The notes under the pieces were generated by a model. The model had not been told where the DNA came from. It did not search any database and was given only the letters and a program-made list of their open reading frames with translations. This document shows positions 53,181-62,797 of a stretch of DNA of 64,000 bases, piece after piece. The DNA is from Sphingobacteriales bacterium 44-61. GTDB lineage: Bacteria > Bacteroidota > Bacteroidia > Chitinophagales > Chitinophagaceae. A program made the translations under genes and the position numbers. The stretch lies in NCBI GenBank assembly GCA_001898405.1, contig MKTW01000011.1:378801-442800 (forward strand), in the 5' to 3' direction. Within the stretch, counting starts at the first letter, position 1. The number at the start of each line of letters is the position of its first letter.

Positions 53181-54125
53181 ATGAAATCAGGAAAGATAGT
53201 AGTAATAGGAAGTTCTAATATGGATATGGTGGTAAAAACAGACCATATCCCCGTACCCGGTGAAACAGTTTTGTCAGGATCTTTTTTTATGAACCCCGGT
53301 GGCAAAGGTGCCAATCAGGCCGTAACAGTAGCAAGGCTCGGCGGTGAAGTGGTATTTATCTCCAAGCTTGGAAATGACGTTTTCGGAAAACAATTCTCCC
53401 AGTTATTCAGTGATGAAGGTATCGATACCAGTTTTATTCTTTCTGATGAAGATTTTCCTTCAGGTGTAGCGCTTATTACAGTAGACAAAGCCGGAGAGAA
53501 TAGTATTGTGGTTGCTTCCGGTGCTAATGCCAATCTTCACAGCAAAGACATGCAAAAAGCACTGGACGAAATTGCTGCGGCCAGCCTGGTGCTGTTGCAA
53601 CTCGAAATACCTATGGATGTTGTGCACTTCGCAGTGAATTATGCCGCCAGCAAAAATGTAAAAGTGATCCTTAATCCTGCACCGGCCAATGAACTGAGCG
53701 AAGAATTGTTAAAGAATATCGACATTCTTACCCCTAATAAAACAGAAGCGAGCATGATCTCCGGTGTGGATGTAACTAATATCGAGAGCGCAAAAAAAGC
53801 GGCAAAGGCTATTTGTTCCAAAGGTGTAAAAAATGTGGTGGTGACGATGGGGCCGCTTGGTGCGGTGATCTGCCAGGATGGGAAATTTTCGGTAGTGGCT
53901 GCACAAAAAGTGGAAACAGTAGATACCACTGCGGCAGGCGATGTATTCAACGGAGCTCTTGCTGTGGCACTTTGTAAAGGTGATAGCCTGGAAGAAGCCG
54001 TTGGCTTTGCCTGCGAAGCAGCTGCTTTATCTGTAACAAGGTTAGGTGCACAATCTTCCATCCCGTACAGGAATGAACTGATCGCAAGAAAATTGAACAT
54101 CGCCAATATCAAAGAATCACAGTAG
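53181..54125 (+). CDS. rbsK: Ribokinase
   Basis: A 314-aa PfkB-family kinase that phosphorylates ribose to ribose 5-phosphate. Landmarks are IVVIGSSNMDMVVKTDHIP near the start, the sugar-binding GGKGANQAVTVARLGG (near 43-58), and the catalytic, ATP-binding DTTAAGDVFNGALAVAL near 252-268 with the base Asp in AAGD. The ATG at 53181 is chosen because the longer frame adds a non-homologous stretch. Next genes: permease, SusC, SusD. Confidence 0.95.
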   Translation: MKSGKIVVIGSSNMDMVVKTDHIPVPGETVLSGSFFMNPGGKGANQAVTVARLGGEVVFISKLGNDVFGKQFSQLFSDEGIDTSFILSDEDFPSGVALITVDKAGENSIVVASGANANLHSKDMQKALDEIAAASLVLLQLEIPMDVVHFAVNYAASKNVKVILNPAPANELSEELLKNIDILTPNKTEASMISGVDVTNIESAKKAAKAICSKGVKNVVVTMGPLGAVICQDGKFSVVAAQKVETVDTTAAGDVFNGALAVALCKGDSLEEAVGFACEAAALSVTRLGAQSSIPYRNELIARKLNIANIKESQ

Positions 54126-54207
54126 ACTGGAAGAACCGGATTTTTATCAACCCTGTCCGCCGTTCTTGAAAAAGGGTTGAGCTTTTATAACGAAAAATTG
54201 CTGCCGT

Positions 54208-55212
54208 ATGTTTATTGTAGAAAGCTATACACTAGCTATCGTCTTCTGCTTTGTTACAATGCTTTGCTGGGGCTCATGGGCCAATACTCAAAAACTTGTA
54301 ACCGGCAAATGGCGCTTTGAACTTTTTTACTGGGACTATGTAATCGGTATTTTACTGTTTTCCCTTCTCGCTGCTTTTACACTGGGCAGTTCGGGAGATC
54401 AAGGCCGGGGTTTTGTTGAAGACCTGCAACAGGCCAGTTCCGGCAATATTGGCAGCGCCTTCCTGGGAGGGATCATTTTCAACCTGGCAAATATCTTATT
54501 GACGGCTGCTATTTCTATTGCCGGTATGTCTGTCGCTTTCCCTGTGGGGATTGGGATTGCATTGATCCTTGGCGTAATCATCAATTATACCGGTGTTCAA
54601 AAAGGAGATCCGCTCGCATTATTCGCCGGCGTGGCACTGGTAGCCCTGGCTATTATATTGAATGCAGTAGCCTATAAAAAAACAACGGCTTCTTCACAAA
54701 AGGCAGGCACCAAAGGCATCCTGCTTTCCGTAGCCGCCGGTGTGCTGATGTCTTTTTTCTATCGCTTCATTGCAGCATCAATGGATGTTAACAATTTTGA
54801 ACAACCCGAGCCCTTAAAAATGACTCCCTATTCTGCTTTTGTCATTTTTGCGGCAGGCATCATTATCAGCAATATCGTTTTTAATACGATCATGATGCGC
54901 AGGCCGTTTGAAGGAACTCCTCTCTCATATAAAACCTACTTCCGCGGAAAATTCTCTTTGCATCTTGTCGGCATCCTTGGTGGAGCTATCTGGGGTACCG
55001 GTAATCTTTTCAATCTTATCGCTGCAGGTAAAGCGGGCCCGGCTGTTTCTTATGGGCTCGGGCAGGGCGCTACATTGATTGCGGCCATCTGGGGCGTGTT
55101 TGTCTGGAAAGAATTCAAGAATGCACCCAGGCAGGTATCGTTGCTGCTTGCAGGTATGTTTCTCTTTTTTCTGGCAGGATTGGGCCTGATCATTTATGCA
55201 GGAACTGCATAG
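54208..55212 (+). CDS. DMT-superfamily sugar permease (GRP/RhaT-like)
   Basis: A 334-aa polytopic inner-membrane protein with about ten helices and the DMT-type opening LCWGSWANTQKLVTGKW. A GIGIALILGVIINYTG segment lies in the middle. Such permeases couple sugar uptake to protons. Position directly after ribokinase and before SusC suggests ribose (or a riboside) as substrate, matching the RusT role in the Bacteroides ribose locus. Substrate is inferred only. Confidence 0.82.
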   Translation: MFIVESYTLAIVFCFVTMLCWGSWANTQKLVTGKWRFELFYWDYVIGILLFSLLAAFTLGSSGDQGRGFVEDLQQASSGNIGSAFLGGIIFNLANILLTAAISIAGMSVAFPVGIGIALILGVIINYTGVQKGDPLALFAGVALVALAIILNAVAYKKTTASSQKAGTKGILLSVAAGVLMSFFYRFIAASMDVNNFEQPEPLKMTPYSAFVIFAAGIIISNIVFNTIMMRRPFEGTPLSYKTYFRGKFSLHLVGILGGAIWGTGNLFNLIAAGKAGPAVSYGLGQGATLIAAIWGVFVWKEFKNAPRQVSLLLAGMFLFFLAGLGLIIYAGTA

Positions 55213-55270
55213 GTCAACCCTTTCCGGATATCGGTCTTAAAATTTATTCATTATCAATTCGACACTGTTT

Positions 55271-58207
55271 ATGAAAAGGAATTTTCTAATTGCAGCATTA
55301 TGCATGTTGTCATTGATTTGGGTACAGGTAGTTGCTGCGCAAGCCTCTGTATCCGGAAAAGTAACCAATGAACAAGGGCAACCGCTCAGCGGTGTGAACG
55401 TGGTCGTTAAGGGAACCTCTAATGGTACCAATACCGGCCAGGACGGATCATTCACCATTCCGGTTCAACGAAACCAGGTGTTGGTGTTTTCATTGATCGG
55501 TCATGAATCACAGGAGCTCACTTACAAAGGAGAAGCCAGCCTGGCTATCCGGATGCAGGTCGCTTACGGCAACCTGGAAGAAGTGGTGGCAGTAGGTTAT
55601 GGAACTGTGACAAAAAAAGAAGTGACTGGTTCTGTAGTAACTGTAAAAGCTAAAGACTTCAACAAAGGTGATATGAGCAATCCTATGGGTTTGATCCAGG
55701 GAAAAGTGCCAGGGCTCACTATCACTAAATCAGGCGGTAGCGATCCCAATGCCGGATTCCAGATCCAGTTGCGCGGATTAAATACCCTGTCTGCCGGCAA
55801 GAGCCCGCTCATCATCGTAGACGGCATCATGGATGCCAACATCGCTATGCTCGATCCTAACCAGATCGAATCCATCGATGTGTTAAAAGATGGATCGGCT
55901 GCTGCGATCTACGGCACCCGCGCCACCAATGGGGTGATCCTCATCACTACCAAACGTGCAGATATCGGTGATGTAAAATTTGAGATCAACAATTTTGTGT
56001 CTACCGAACAGATCATCGAAAACAACCGTTACCTGTCTGCCGATGAATACCGCGCCGCAATAGCGCAATATTATCCCGCACGTACCTATCTCGACAAAGG
56101 ACAGGATACCAAATGGATGGATGAAGTGACACGCACCCCGATAAATCAGAACTATAGCTTCACCGCATCTGGTGGAACCCGTAAAATAAATTACCGTGCT
56201 AACCTTTATTATAAATCCGATCAGTCCATTTTAAAAAATGCCAGCAACCGCACCATTACACCGTCGATCTTCATTAGCCAGACCGGTCTGAATGACCGTC
56301 TGAAAATCGATTATCGCCTGATCTATTCTTCGGTAAAGAGAAAACTGGGCAACTACGGTGTATTGGGGCAAGCTACCTGGCGTAATCCTACTGAACCTGT
56401 TTATGATCCAACCAATGTGGTCAATGCAGGCTACTACACGGTTTCTACTGCTTCAGGCTACCTGAACCCTGTAGCAATGCTTGACCAGGAAAAGAACGAA
56501 CGGGATGATCAGTATGTAACAGGTGATATCAATGCTTCTTTCAAATTGCTGAGTGAGCTGAAGCTTATCCTGCATGGATCTTACAACAGTTTCCGCAGTT
56601 TTGGCGGCAGCTACAAAACAAAATATTTTCCTGAAGTAGGTACTGATGGCTATGCCACAGCCGTGTCAAACTACAATGCCAATTACCTGTTTGAGCCGGG
56701 TTTTGAATACAAAAAGAAATTCAATGGCCATAGCGTGCAGGTGATCGGTGGTTATTCGTATTACGAAAACCAGAATAACGGGCTTTCGGCGCTGAACTAC
56801 AATTTCGACCTGGATAATTTTTCTTATTATAACATCGGTTCTGGGTATGCGCTTACAAGCGGCCTGGCAGGCATGTCTACCAGTAAGTCGATCAATAAAC
56901 TGATCGCGTTTTATGCAAGAGCTATTTATAATTTCAATGAAAAATATCTTCTCTCTGCTTCAATACGTCATGAAGGATCTTCCCGCTTTGGCGCCAACCA
57001 TAAATGGGGAAATTTCCCGGCAGTCAGTATTGGCTGGAGATTGAATGAAGAAGATTTTATCAGGAATATAAAATGGATCAACAACCTGAAGCTGCGTATC
57101 GGTTATGGTGTTACCGGCAACCAGGATATCTCTAATTATCTTTCGCTTTCCCGTATTGCTGTTGGATCGCGCCAGTTCTATTATGCAGGAAACTGGATCA
57201 ATTCTTACCGCCCTGCCAGTAATCCCAATCCTGATCTGAAATGGGAAAAGAAAGCAGAGTACAATGCCGGTGTGGATTTCGGGTTCCTGGATAACCGGAT
57301 CTATGGCAGCATTGATTTTTATCTCAGGAGAGTATCTGACCTGCTTTGGTCATATGCAGTGCCGGTACCTCCCAATGTATACAATTCCACTTATGCGAAC
57401 GTAGGCACGATGCAGAACAAAGGTGTGGAAGTATCTCTGAATGGCGACATCATCCGCTCTAAAGATCTGACGCTTACTACCACTGTCAATTACACGCTTA
57501 ACCGGAACAAATTGATCTCCTTCTCTGATCCCGGCAGGGGATATACACTGCAATACCTGAAGATCAACCCGGCTGCTACTACCTGGACGCAACTGGTGCT
57601 GGAAGGGCAACCGCTTGGAAATTTCATGGCTCCTGTATTCCTTGGTGTGAATGGGTCTGGTGGTGCTATCTATGAGGATGTGAATAAAGATGGTACCATC
57701 AACCAGGAATCGGAACTCGACAGGAGAGTAGTAGGCAATGCCTATCCCAAATTCGAACTTGGCTGGAACGTATCGATGCAATACAAAAAATTTGATCTCT
57801 CCTTTTTCTTCCGCGGCGTATTCGGACAAAGCCTGTTGAACTATGAGCGCGTGTTTTACGAAAACTGGACACCTTTCCTCAGCGGCCGCAATATCCTGAA
57901 ATCAACACTGGAAAACTATCCGACCTATACAGGCATTACGACTTACGATTCACGTTATGTGGAGAAAGCATCTTTTGTGAAGCTGAACAATGTATCGCTG
58001 GGCTATACGATGAGCCTGCCCAAAGGGAACAGCCTTCGCTTCTATGCAACAGGCCAGAACCTGTTCACCATCACCAATTATTCCGGTGCAGATCCTGAGG
58101 CGGTCATCAATGATTTTAACCTTAGCACCGCTACTGCGGGTACGGAGAACCTGAGTTATTTTCCTTTTACCCGGACACTGACGTTTGGTATTAATTATAA
58201 ATTTTAA
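55271..58207 (+). CDS. SusC/RagA TonB-linked outer-membrane receptor
   Basis: A 978-aa importer: signal peptide (ending AAQA), carboxypeptidase-like regulatory domain (about residues 28-105, SGKVTNEQGQPLSGVNVVVKG) and plug (about 110-235, with IESIDVLKDGSAAAIYGTRATNGV). The beta-barrel follows and ends in TFGINYKF. It lacks the STN domain of the other SusC in this window, so it is not wired to a FecR. Its stop overlaps the start of the SusD frame, so the two are translated together. Confidence 0.95.
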   Translation: MKRNFLIAALCMLSLIWVQVVAAQASVSGKVTNEQGQPLSGVNVVVKGTSNGTNTGQDGSFTIPVQRNQVLVFSLIGHESQELTYKGEASLAIRMQVAYGNLEEVVAVGYGTVTKKEVTGSVVTVKAKDFNKGDMSNPMGLIQGKVPGLTITKSGGSDPNAGFQIQLRGLNTLSAGKSPLIIVDGIMDANIAMLDPNQIESIDVLKDGSAAAIYGTRATNGVILITTKRADIGDVKFEINNFVSTEQIIENNRYLSADEYRAAIAQYYPARTYLDKGQDTKWMDEVTRTPINQNYSFTASGGTRKINYRANLYYKSDQSILKNASNRTITPSIFISQTGLNDRLKIDYRLIYSSVKRKLGNYGVLGQATWRNPTEPVYDPTNVVNAGYYTVSTASGYLNPVAMLDQEKNERDDQYVTGDINASFKLLSELKLILHGSYNSFRSFGGSYKTKYFPEVGTDGYATAVSNYNANYLFEPGFEYKKKFNGHSVQVIGGYSYYENQNNGLSALNYNFDLDNFSYYNIGSGYALTSGLAGMSTSKSINKLIAFYARAIYNFNEKYLLSASIRHEGSSRFGANHKWGNFPAVSIGWRLNEEDFIRNIKWINNLKLRIGYGVTGNQDISNYLSLSRIAVGSRQFYYAGNWINSYRPASNPNPDLKWEKKAEYNAGVDFGFLDNRIYGSIDFYLRRVSDLLWSYAVPVPPNVYNSTYANVGTMQNKGVEVSLNGDIIRSKDLTLTTTVNYTLNRNKLISFSDPGRGYTLQYLKINPAATTWTQLVLEGQPLGNFMAPVFLGVNGSGGAIYEDVNKDGTINQESELDRRVVGNAYPKFELGWNVSMQYKKFDLSFFFRGVFGQSLLNYERVFYENWTPFLSGRNILKSTLENYPTYTGITTYDSRYVEKASFVKLNNVSLGYTMSLPKGNSLRFYATGQNLFTITNYSGADPEAVINDFNLSTATAGTENLSYFPFTRTLTFGINYKF

Positions 58208-58218
58208 TGCTGCTAATT

Positions 58219-59742
58219 ATGAAACAGATAAAATATTTCATCGTGGTGATAGCTTGTGTATTTTCTACCGCGTCCTGTACCAAACTGGATGAGGAGTTAT
58301 TCTCTACACTCGATGCTTCTGAATTTTATAAAACGGAACGGGAATGTATTCTTGCCATGGGCAATGCCTATGCACAGATGCAATACCGCGGCACCAGTCT
58401 CTGGGGGCTGATGGGTACAGAAACATTAGCTACTGATGAAGCTTGTTGCCCTGTAAGAACACAGGGAACTTATTTGAACAATAATGGCCTGTGGGTGAGG
58501 TTGAACCAGCACAATTTTGTGGCTACGATGGACCCTGTTGGTTCTTCCTGGGAGTTTTGCTTCAATACTATCTCGGCATGTAACCAGGTGATCTACCAGA
58601 TCGGTGAATCACCGGCGGAATTTGCAAAGAAACCCAATATGATCGCTGAGCTGAAGGCCTTGCGCGCCTTTGCCTATTATACAGCAATAGACCTTTACGG
58701 AAATATTCCTGTGACGCTGGACTTTACGGATGTTTCATTGCCGCAGCAAAAAACAAGAGCAGAGGTGTTTGCTATTGTTGAGAAAGAGTTGCTCGATAAT
58801 CTTTCATTATTGGAGGAAAAGCCTTCTGCCGATTATTATGGACGCTGCACCCGCCCGATGGCATATGCAGTGCTTGCCAAAATGTATCTCAATGCGGAAA
58901 AATGGATCGGCACGCCCCGTTATGCTGACGCGATCACGATGTGCAACAACATCATACAACTTAACAGCTACTCACTGGAACCTGATTATTTCAAAAATTT
59001 CCAGGTTGACAATATAAGCTCTAAGGAAAATATATGGGTACTGCCTTATGACCGCAAAGTAGGTTGGGGGTTGCAGATGCATCAGTACACATTGCATCCT
59101 GCACAGGCCAGTGTATATAATATCTCATCCCCGATCTGGAATGGTATGGTGGCTTCTCCGGATTTTTATGCATTGTACAATAGCAGCGATAAACGTATTA
59201 ATTCCTGGATGGTAGGACAACAATACGATGCGAGCGGGCAGCCGCTGAAAACTTCTTCAGGCGCTCCGCTTGTATTCACACCTTCGATCAGCGGCTTTCA
59301 AACAGCAGGAGAATTGGATGGTGTGCGTTGCAAAAAATGGCAATTCCCCACCGGTCTGCAGACCAATCAGACCATGGACAATGACTGGGCCTTTATCCGC
59401 TATGCCGATATCCTGTTGATGAAAGCAGAAGCGATCATGCGCAGCAATGGAGGCACACCGACCCAGGAAGCGGTAGACGAAGTGAACAAGGTCCGTGAAA
59501 GAGCTTTTGGCAATACCAGTAATGATTATACAACGGCTACGCTTACTCTTCCTGAACTGCTGAACGAAAGAGGACGTGAGCTGGCATGGGAAGGGCATCG
59601 CCGGCAGGACCTGATCCGCTTTGGTAAATGGCAGGATGCGTGGTTCGGTAAACCAGTTACTGCTGCCACCAAAGAACTGTACCCGATCCCGAGTACGGCT
59701 TTGCTTGCCAATTCTAATCTGAAACAAAACACAGGTTACTAA
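58219..59742 (+). CDS. SusD/RagB-family outer-membrane lipoprotein
   Basis: A lipoprotein (lipobox TASC in VFSTASCTKLDEELFS) with the SusD fold: ALRAFAYYTAIDLYGNIPVTL near 152-172 and the C-terminal NERGRELAWEGHRRQDLIRFGKW plus LYPIPSTALLANSNLKQN. The ATG at 58219 gives the cleaner signal peptide; the longer frame from 58207 adds four residues. It forms the lid of the SusC importer just upstream. Confidence 0.95.
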   Translation: MKQIKYFIVVIACVFSTASCTKLDEELFSTLDASEFYKTERECILAMGNAYAQMQYRGTSLWGLMGTETLATDEACCPVRTQGTYLNNNGLWVRLNQHNFVATMDPVGSSWEFCFNTISACNQVIYQIGESPAEFAKKPNMIAELKALRAFAYYTAIDLYGNIPVTLDFTDVSLPQQKTRAEVFAIVEKELLDNLSLLEEKPSADYYGRCTRPMAYAVLAKMYLNAEKWIGTPRYADAITMCNNIIQLNSYSLEPDYFKNFQVDNISSKENIWVLPYDRKVGWGLQMHQYTLHPAQASVYNISSPIWNGMVASPDFYALYNSSDKRINSWMVGQQYDASGQPLKTSSGAPLVFTPSISGFQTAGELDGVRCKKWQFPTGLQTNQTMDNDWAFIRYADILLMKAEAIMRSNGGTPTQEAVDEVNKVRERAFGNTSNDYTTATLTLPELLNERGRELAWEGHRRQDLIRFGKWQDAWFGKPVTAATKELYPIPSTALLANSNLKQNTGY

Positions 59743-59761
59743 TCCGGATATGCTATAATTC

Positions 59762-61165
59762 ATGCGCGTACGATCTTCTTTTATATCATTTATTTGCATG
59801 TTGCTGGTGGCAATATCAGGCATCCGTTGCCGTGCCGAACAGCAATCACCGGCATCGTCCAACCCTGTTGCTTATTATATCGACAGCAGGGGAGGCAACG
59901 ATGGCAATAGAGGAACTTCTGCAGCTGAAGCCTGGCAGTCGCTTAAAAACATAAAGCAGGGCTTGTTGCATCCGGGTGATAGCATCCGTTTTAAACGAGG
60001 CGCTGCTTTTACCGGGCCATTGTATATCTATGATTCAGGAACGGGTGACAATCCCATTGTGCTCACCGATTATGGAGAAGCCTCAGAGCCTGCTCCCTCT
60101 TTTACCAACCCGGTTTTTGCATTGAACAATTACGGTAATTGCGTACGCGTCAAAGGCAGTTTTGTGATCGTGGAAAATTTGTACCTGCATCACACCGCAG
60201 CTTATGTACGCGGCAGTTACACGCCTTCTTCGGGTTGGGATACTACCGTATGGGAAATGGGGGCAGTTTATATTGACAAAGAAGCAGAGAATTGCATTGT
60301 CCGCAACAACGAGTTTAATGACTGCGTAGTAGGTGTAAAAAGTTATGGCAGGAATGCTGTGATCCGCAACAACTATATTCATGATTGCAATCGCGTGTTG
60401 AAAGAATGGGGTTGGGGGCCGATAGGCATCTGGCTGGGCAATGATTACCAGGAAGCCTCTTATAACCGCATCTTTAATTATAGCGCAGTAGACCCGCGCA
60501 TTGAGTGGGGGCCCGATGGTGTTGGAGGTGGAGCTGATGGAGGTGCTTTTGAAATTGATGATGCTCGCTATGACAAATCGCATATTTCCATTCATCACAA
60601 CTATACCCGCGATTGCCAGGGATTCCTTGAAATAACCTGGACCGATATTAAACAGCACCCTGTTTACAAATCATTCGATATTCATCATAATATCAGTGAT
60701 GACTACCAGCAGTTTATTGCCATGTGGCAGGGTGCAGAATGCAATATTGAGAACAATACGATCGTACGGCGCAAGAAGAACGTGAATGACTGGGGTGTAT
60801 TCAATATCACCGGCACTAATACACGCAACAGGATCAGGAACAACCTCATCATTACAGAATTGGATATCCAGATCTATAACACGGGATTGCGGACGTCGAC
60901 CAACCCGCAGAATATTATTGAGAACAATCTTTACTATGCAGCATCTGGCAACCTGGTGATGGGGAAAGAAGGGCCTGGCACTGCACCCGTTTTTGCTGAT
61001 CCGCTGCTGGTTAAATATTCCGGTGCAGATAAGCCGGAGGATTTTGCATTGCGCACTGGTAGTCCTGCAGCGAATAAAGGATTGCCGGGCTTATTCAATA
61101 TTGATTTTTTCAACAAACCTGTTAAAGGAATGCCGGATATCGGAGCTATCGAATCTGGCGAATAA
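59762..61165 (+). CDS. Right-handed parallel beta-helix protein
   Basis: A 467-aa exported protein with an N-terminal signal sequence (about residues 1-24, with a Cys near the cleavage site). It opens with YYIDSRGGNDGNRGTSAAEAWQSL, a common start of beta-helix lyases and Chondroitinase-B-like proteins. A long series of short repeats of the NCIVRNNEFNDC type follows. The fold is that of polysaccharide lyases and some glycoside hydrolases. It begins 19 bases after SusD, so it should act on the locus substrate. Confidence 0.88.
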   Translation: MRVRSSFISFICMLLVAISGIRCRAEQQSPASSNPVAYYIDSRGGNDGNRGTSAAEAWQSLKNIKQGLLHPGDSIRFKRGAAFTGPLYIYDSGTGDNPIVLTDYGEASEPAPSFTNPVFALNNYGNCVRVKGSFVIVENLYLHHTAAYVRGSYTPSSGWDTTVWEMGAVYIDKEAENCIVRNNEFNDCVVGVKSYGRNAVIRNNYIHDCNRVLKEWGWGPIGIWLGNDYQEASYNRIFNYSAVDPRIEWGPDGVGGGADGGAFEIDDARYDKSHISIHHNYTRDCQGFLEITWTDIKQHPVYKSFDIHHNISDDYQQFIAMWQGAECNIENNTIVRRKKNVNDWGVFNITGTNTRNRIRNNLIITELDIQIYNTGLRTSTNPQNIIENNLYYAASGNLVMGKEGPGTAPVFADPLLVKYSGADKPEDFALRTGSPAANKGLPGLFNIDFFNKPVKGMPDIGAIESGE

Positions 61166-61169
61166 TAGT

Positions 61170-62765
61170 ATGAAAAGATTTTTTATTCTATGCAGCATTT
61201 TATTGGCCTGTTGTGCCGGCAAGGCGCAACAGCGGCCGAATATTGTTATCATCATGGCGGATGATATGGGCTATGGCGATCTGAGTTGCTATGGCGCACA
61301 AAAAATTTCAACACCCTCCGTTGATAGCATTGCGGCGCAGGGCCAGCGTTTTACTGATGCGCATACGGCTTCTTCGCTGTGTACCCCTTCCCGTTACAGC
61401 ATGATGACAGGCCGTTACTCCTGGCGCACGCGTTTGCGTGCAGGCGTATCTACCTGGTTTGCCAAACCATTGATCGAACCCGGCCGTACCACACTCGCTT
61501 CTTTATTAAAAAAGAACGGATATGAAACTGCCTGCATTGGTAAATGGCACCTCGGTTTTGATTGGGCGCTGAAACCCGGTGCTCCTGCCAATGCAGACTC
61601 CATGGTATTTGATTCATGGGAAGTGAATACACAGGACTATATAGATTTTTCCAAACCAGTAAAAGGCGGGCCTGTCGAAAGGGGTTTTGATTATTATTAT
61701 GGTATTTCGGCATCCAATAATATGATCCCCTTCGTGTATATAGAAAACGACAGGGTAACTCAACCGCCAACGATCAGGAAGGAATATGTCTACGATACGG
61801 ACCAGGAAAGTACCCGCGCAGCTAACTGGGACCTTACCAGGATGGATGAAATACTTGCCGGAAAGGCTGTGGAAGTGATCGATGGGCATTTCAGCAAGCA
61901 TGACAAAACTCCCTTGTTCCTTTATTTTGCAACCAGTGCTATTCACCGGCCCTGTTTGCCCGAGAGGACCAAAGGAAAAAGTGGCGCCGGCCTCAGGGGT
62001 GATATGGTGATGGAGTTTGATTGGGTAGTAAGAGATGTGGTGAATGCATTGAGAAGAAACAATGCTTTGGATAATACCTTGCTCATTATTACATCTGATA
62101 ACGGTGGCGTACCTGGTGATGCACTGCTGCCACTGGAGCGATACAAGAAAGATCTCGGTGATCAGTATTACCCTGCTCAAGCAGCCAATTATTCTCCTCA
62201 ATATGTAAATCCCAAAGGCAATGCGATCGGGAAAAAAGGATGGATCACTTATGATCACCGCGCATCCGGTCCATATCTCGGGTTCAAATCAGATGCATGG
62301 GAAGGCGGTCATCGCGTTCCGTTGATCATGCGCTGGCCCGGTGTCGTTAAAGCTGGAACTGTCAATAATAATATGGTGTGCAATGCAGACATGCTGGCCA
62401 CTTTTGCTGAATTGGTAGGCGACCACCTTGCTGCTGGTGAAGGAGAAGACAGCTATAGCTATCTTTCCAATATTACAGGTAAATCATCAGCACAGGTCCG
62501 CCGGTCGCTGACGATGGTGGCAGGAGGAAGCGGCGCTTTTGTGGTGCGGCAGGGAAACTGGAAGTATATTGAACCGGGTAAGCCGGCCTGGGGGCAAACT
62601 TTTTATGCTGATGGGCCAAAGACAATGGACTATCAACTGTATGATCTGGGGAAAGACCCGCAGGAGCGGCACAACCTGTATAGTATCCAGCCTGATCGCG
62701 TGAGTGCATTTAAAAAAATAATTGAGCAGGCGGAAAAACAATCGCATACTGAAGCAAACCGATAA
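61170..62765 (+). CDS. Sulfatase 1
   Basis: A 531-aa formylglycine-type sulfatase with a signal peptide (residues 1-19). The metal-binding Asp pair is in IIMADDMGYGDL (Asp31/Asp32), and the maturation motif is CTPSRYSMMTGRYS with Cys71, which is converted to formylglycine. LLIITSDNGG supplies further metal ligands. The ATG at 61170 is preferred, because the longer frame covers the end of the beta-helix gene. It removes sulfate from a glycan or another sulfate ester. It follows the beta-helix gene by four bases. Confidence 0.94.
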   Translation: MKRFFILCSILLACCAGKAQQRPNIVIIMADDMGYGDLSCYGAQKISTPSVDSIAAQGQRFTDAHTASSLCTPSRYSMMTGRYSWRTRLRAGVSTWFAKPLIEPGRTTLASLLKKNGYETACIGKWHLGFDWALKPGAPANADSMVFDSWEVNTQDYIDFSKPVKGGPVERGFDYYYGISASNNMIPFVYIENDRVTQPPTIRKEYVYDTDQESTRAANWDLTRMDEILAGKAVEVIDGHFSKHDKTPLFLYFATSAIHRPCLPERTKGKSGAGLRGDMVMEFDWVVRDVVNALRRNNALDNTLLIITSDNGGVPGDALLPLERYKKDLGDQYYPAQAANYSPQYVNPKGNAIGKKGWITYDHRASGPYLGFKSDAWEGGHRVPLIMRWPGVVKAGTVNNNMVCNADMLATFAELVGDHLAAGEGEDSYSYLSNITGKSSAQVRRSLTMVAGGSGAFVVRQGNWKYIEPGKPAWGQTFYADGPKTMDYQLYDLGKDPQERHNLYSIQPDRVSAFKKIIEQAEKQSHTEANR

Positions 62766-62797
62766 AGGCATAATGATTTTCTTTAAACAAACTAAGT

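Noticed and set aside
59257-59862. Long minus-strand frame opposite SusD
   Set aside because: It is an antisense shadow of a clear SusD gene; composition is not protein-like.
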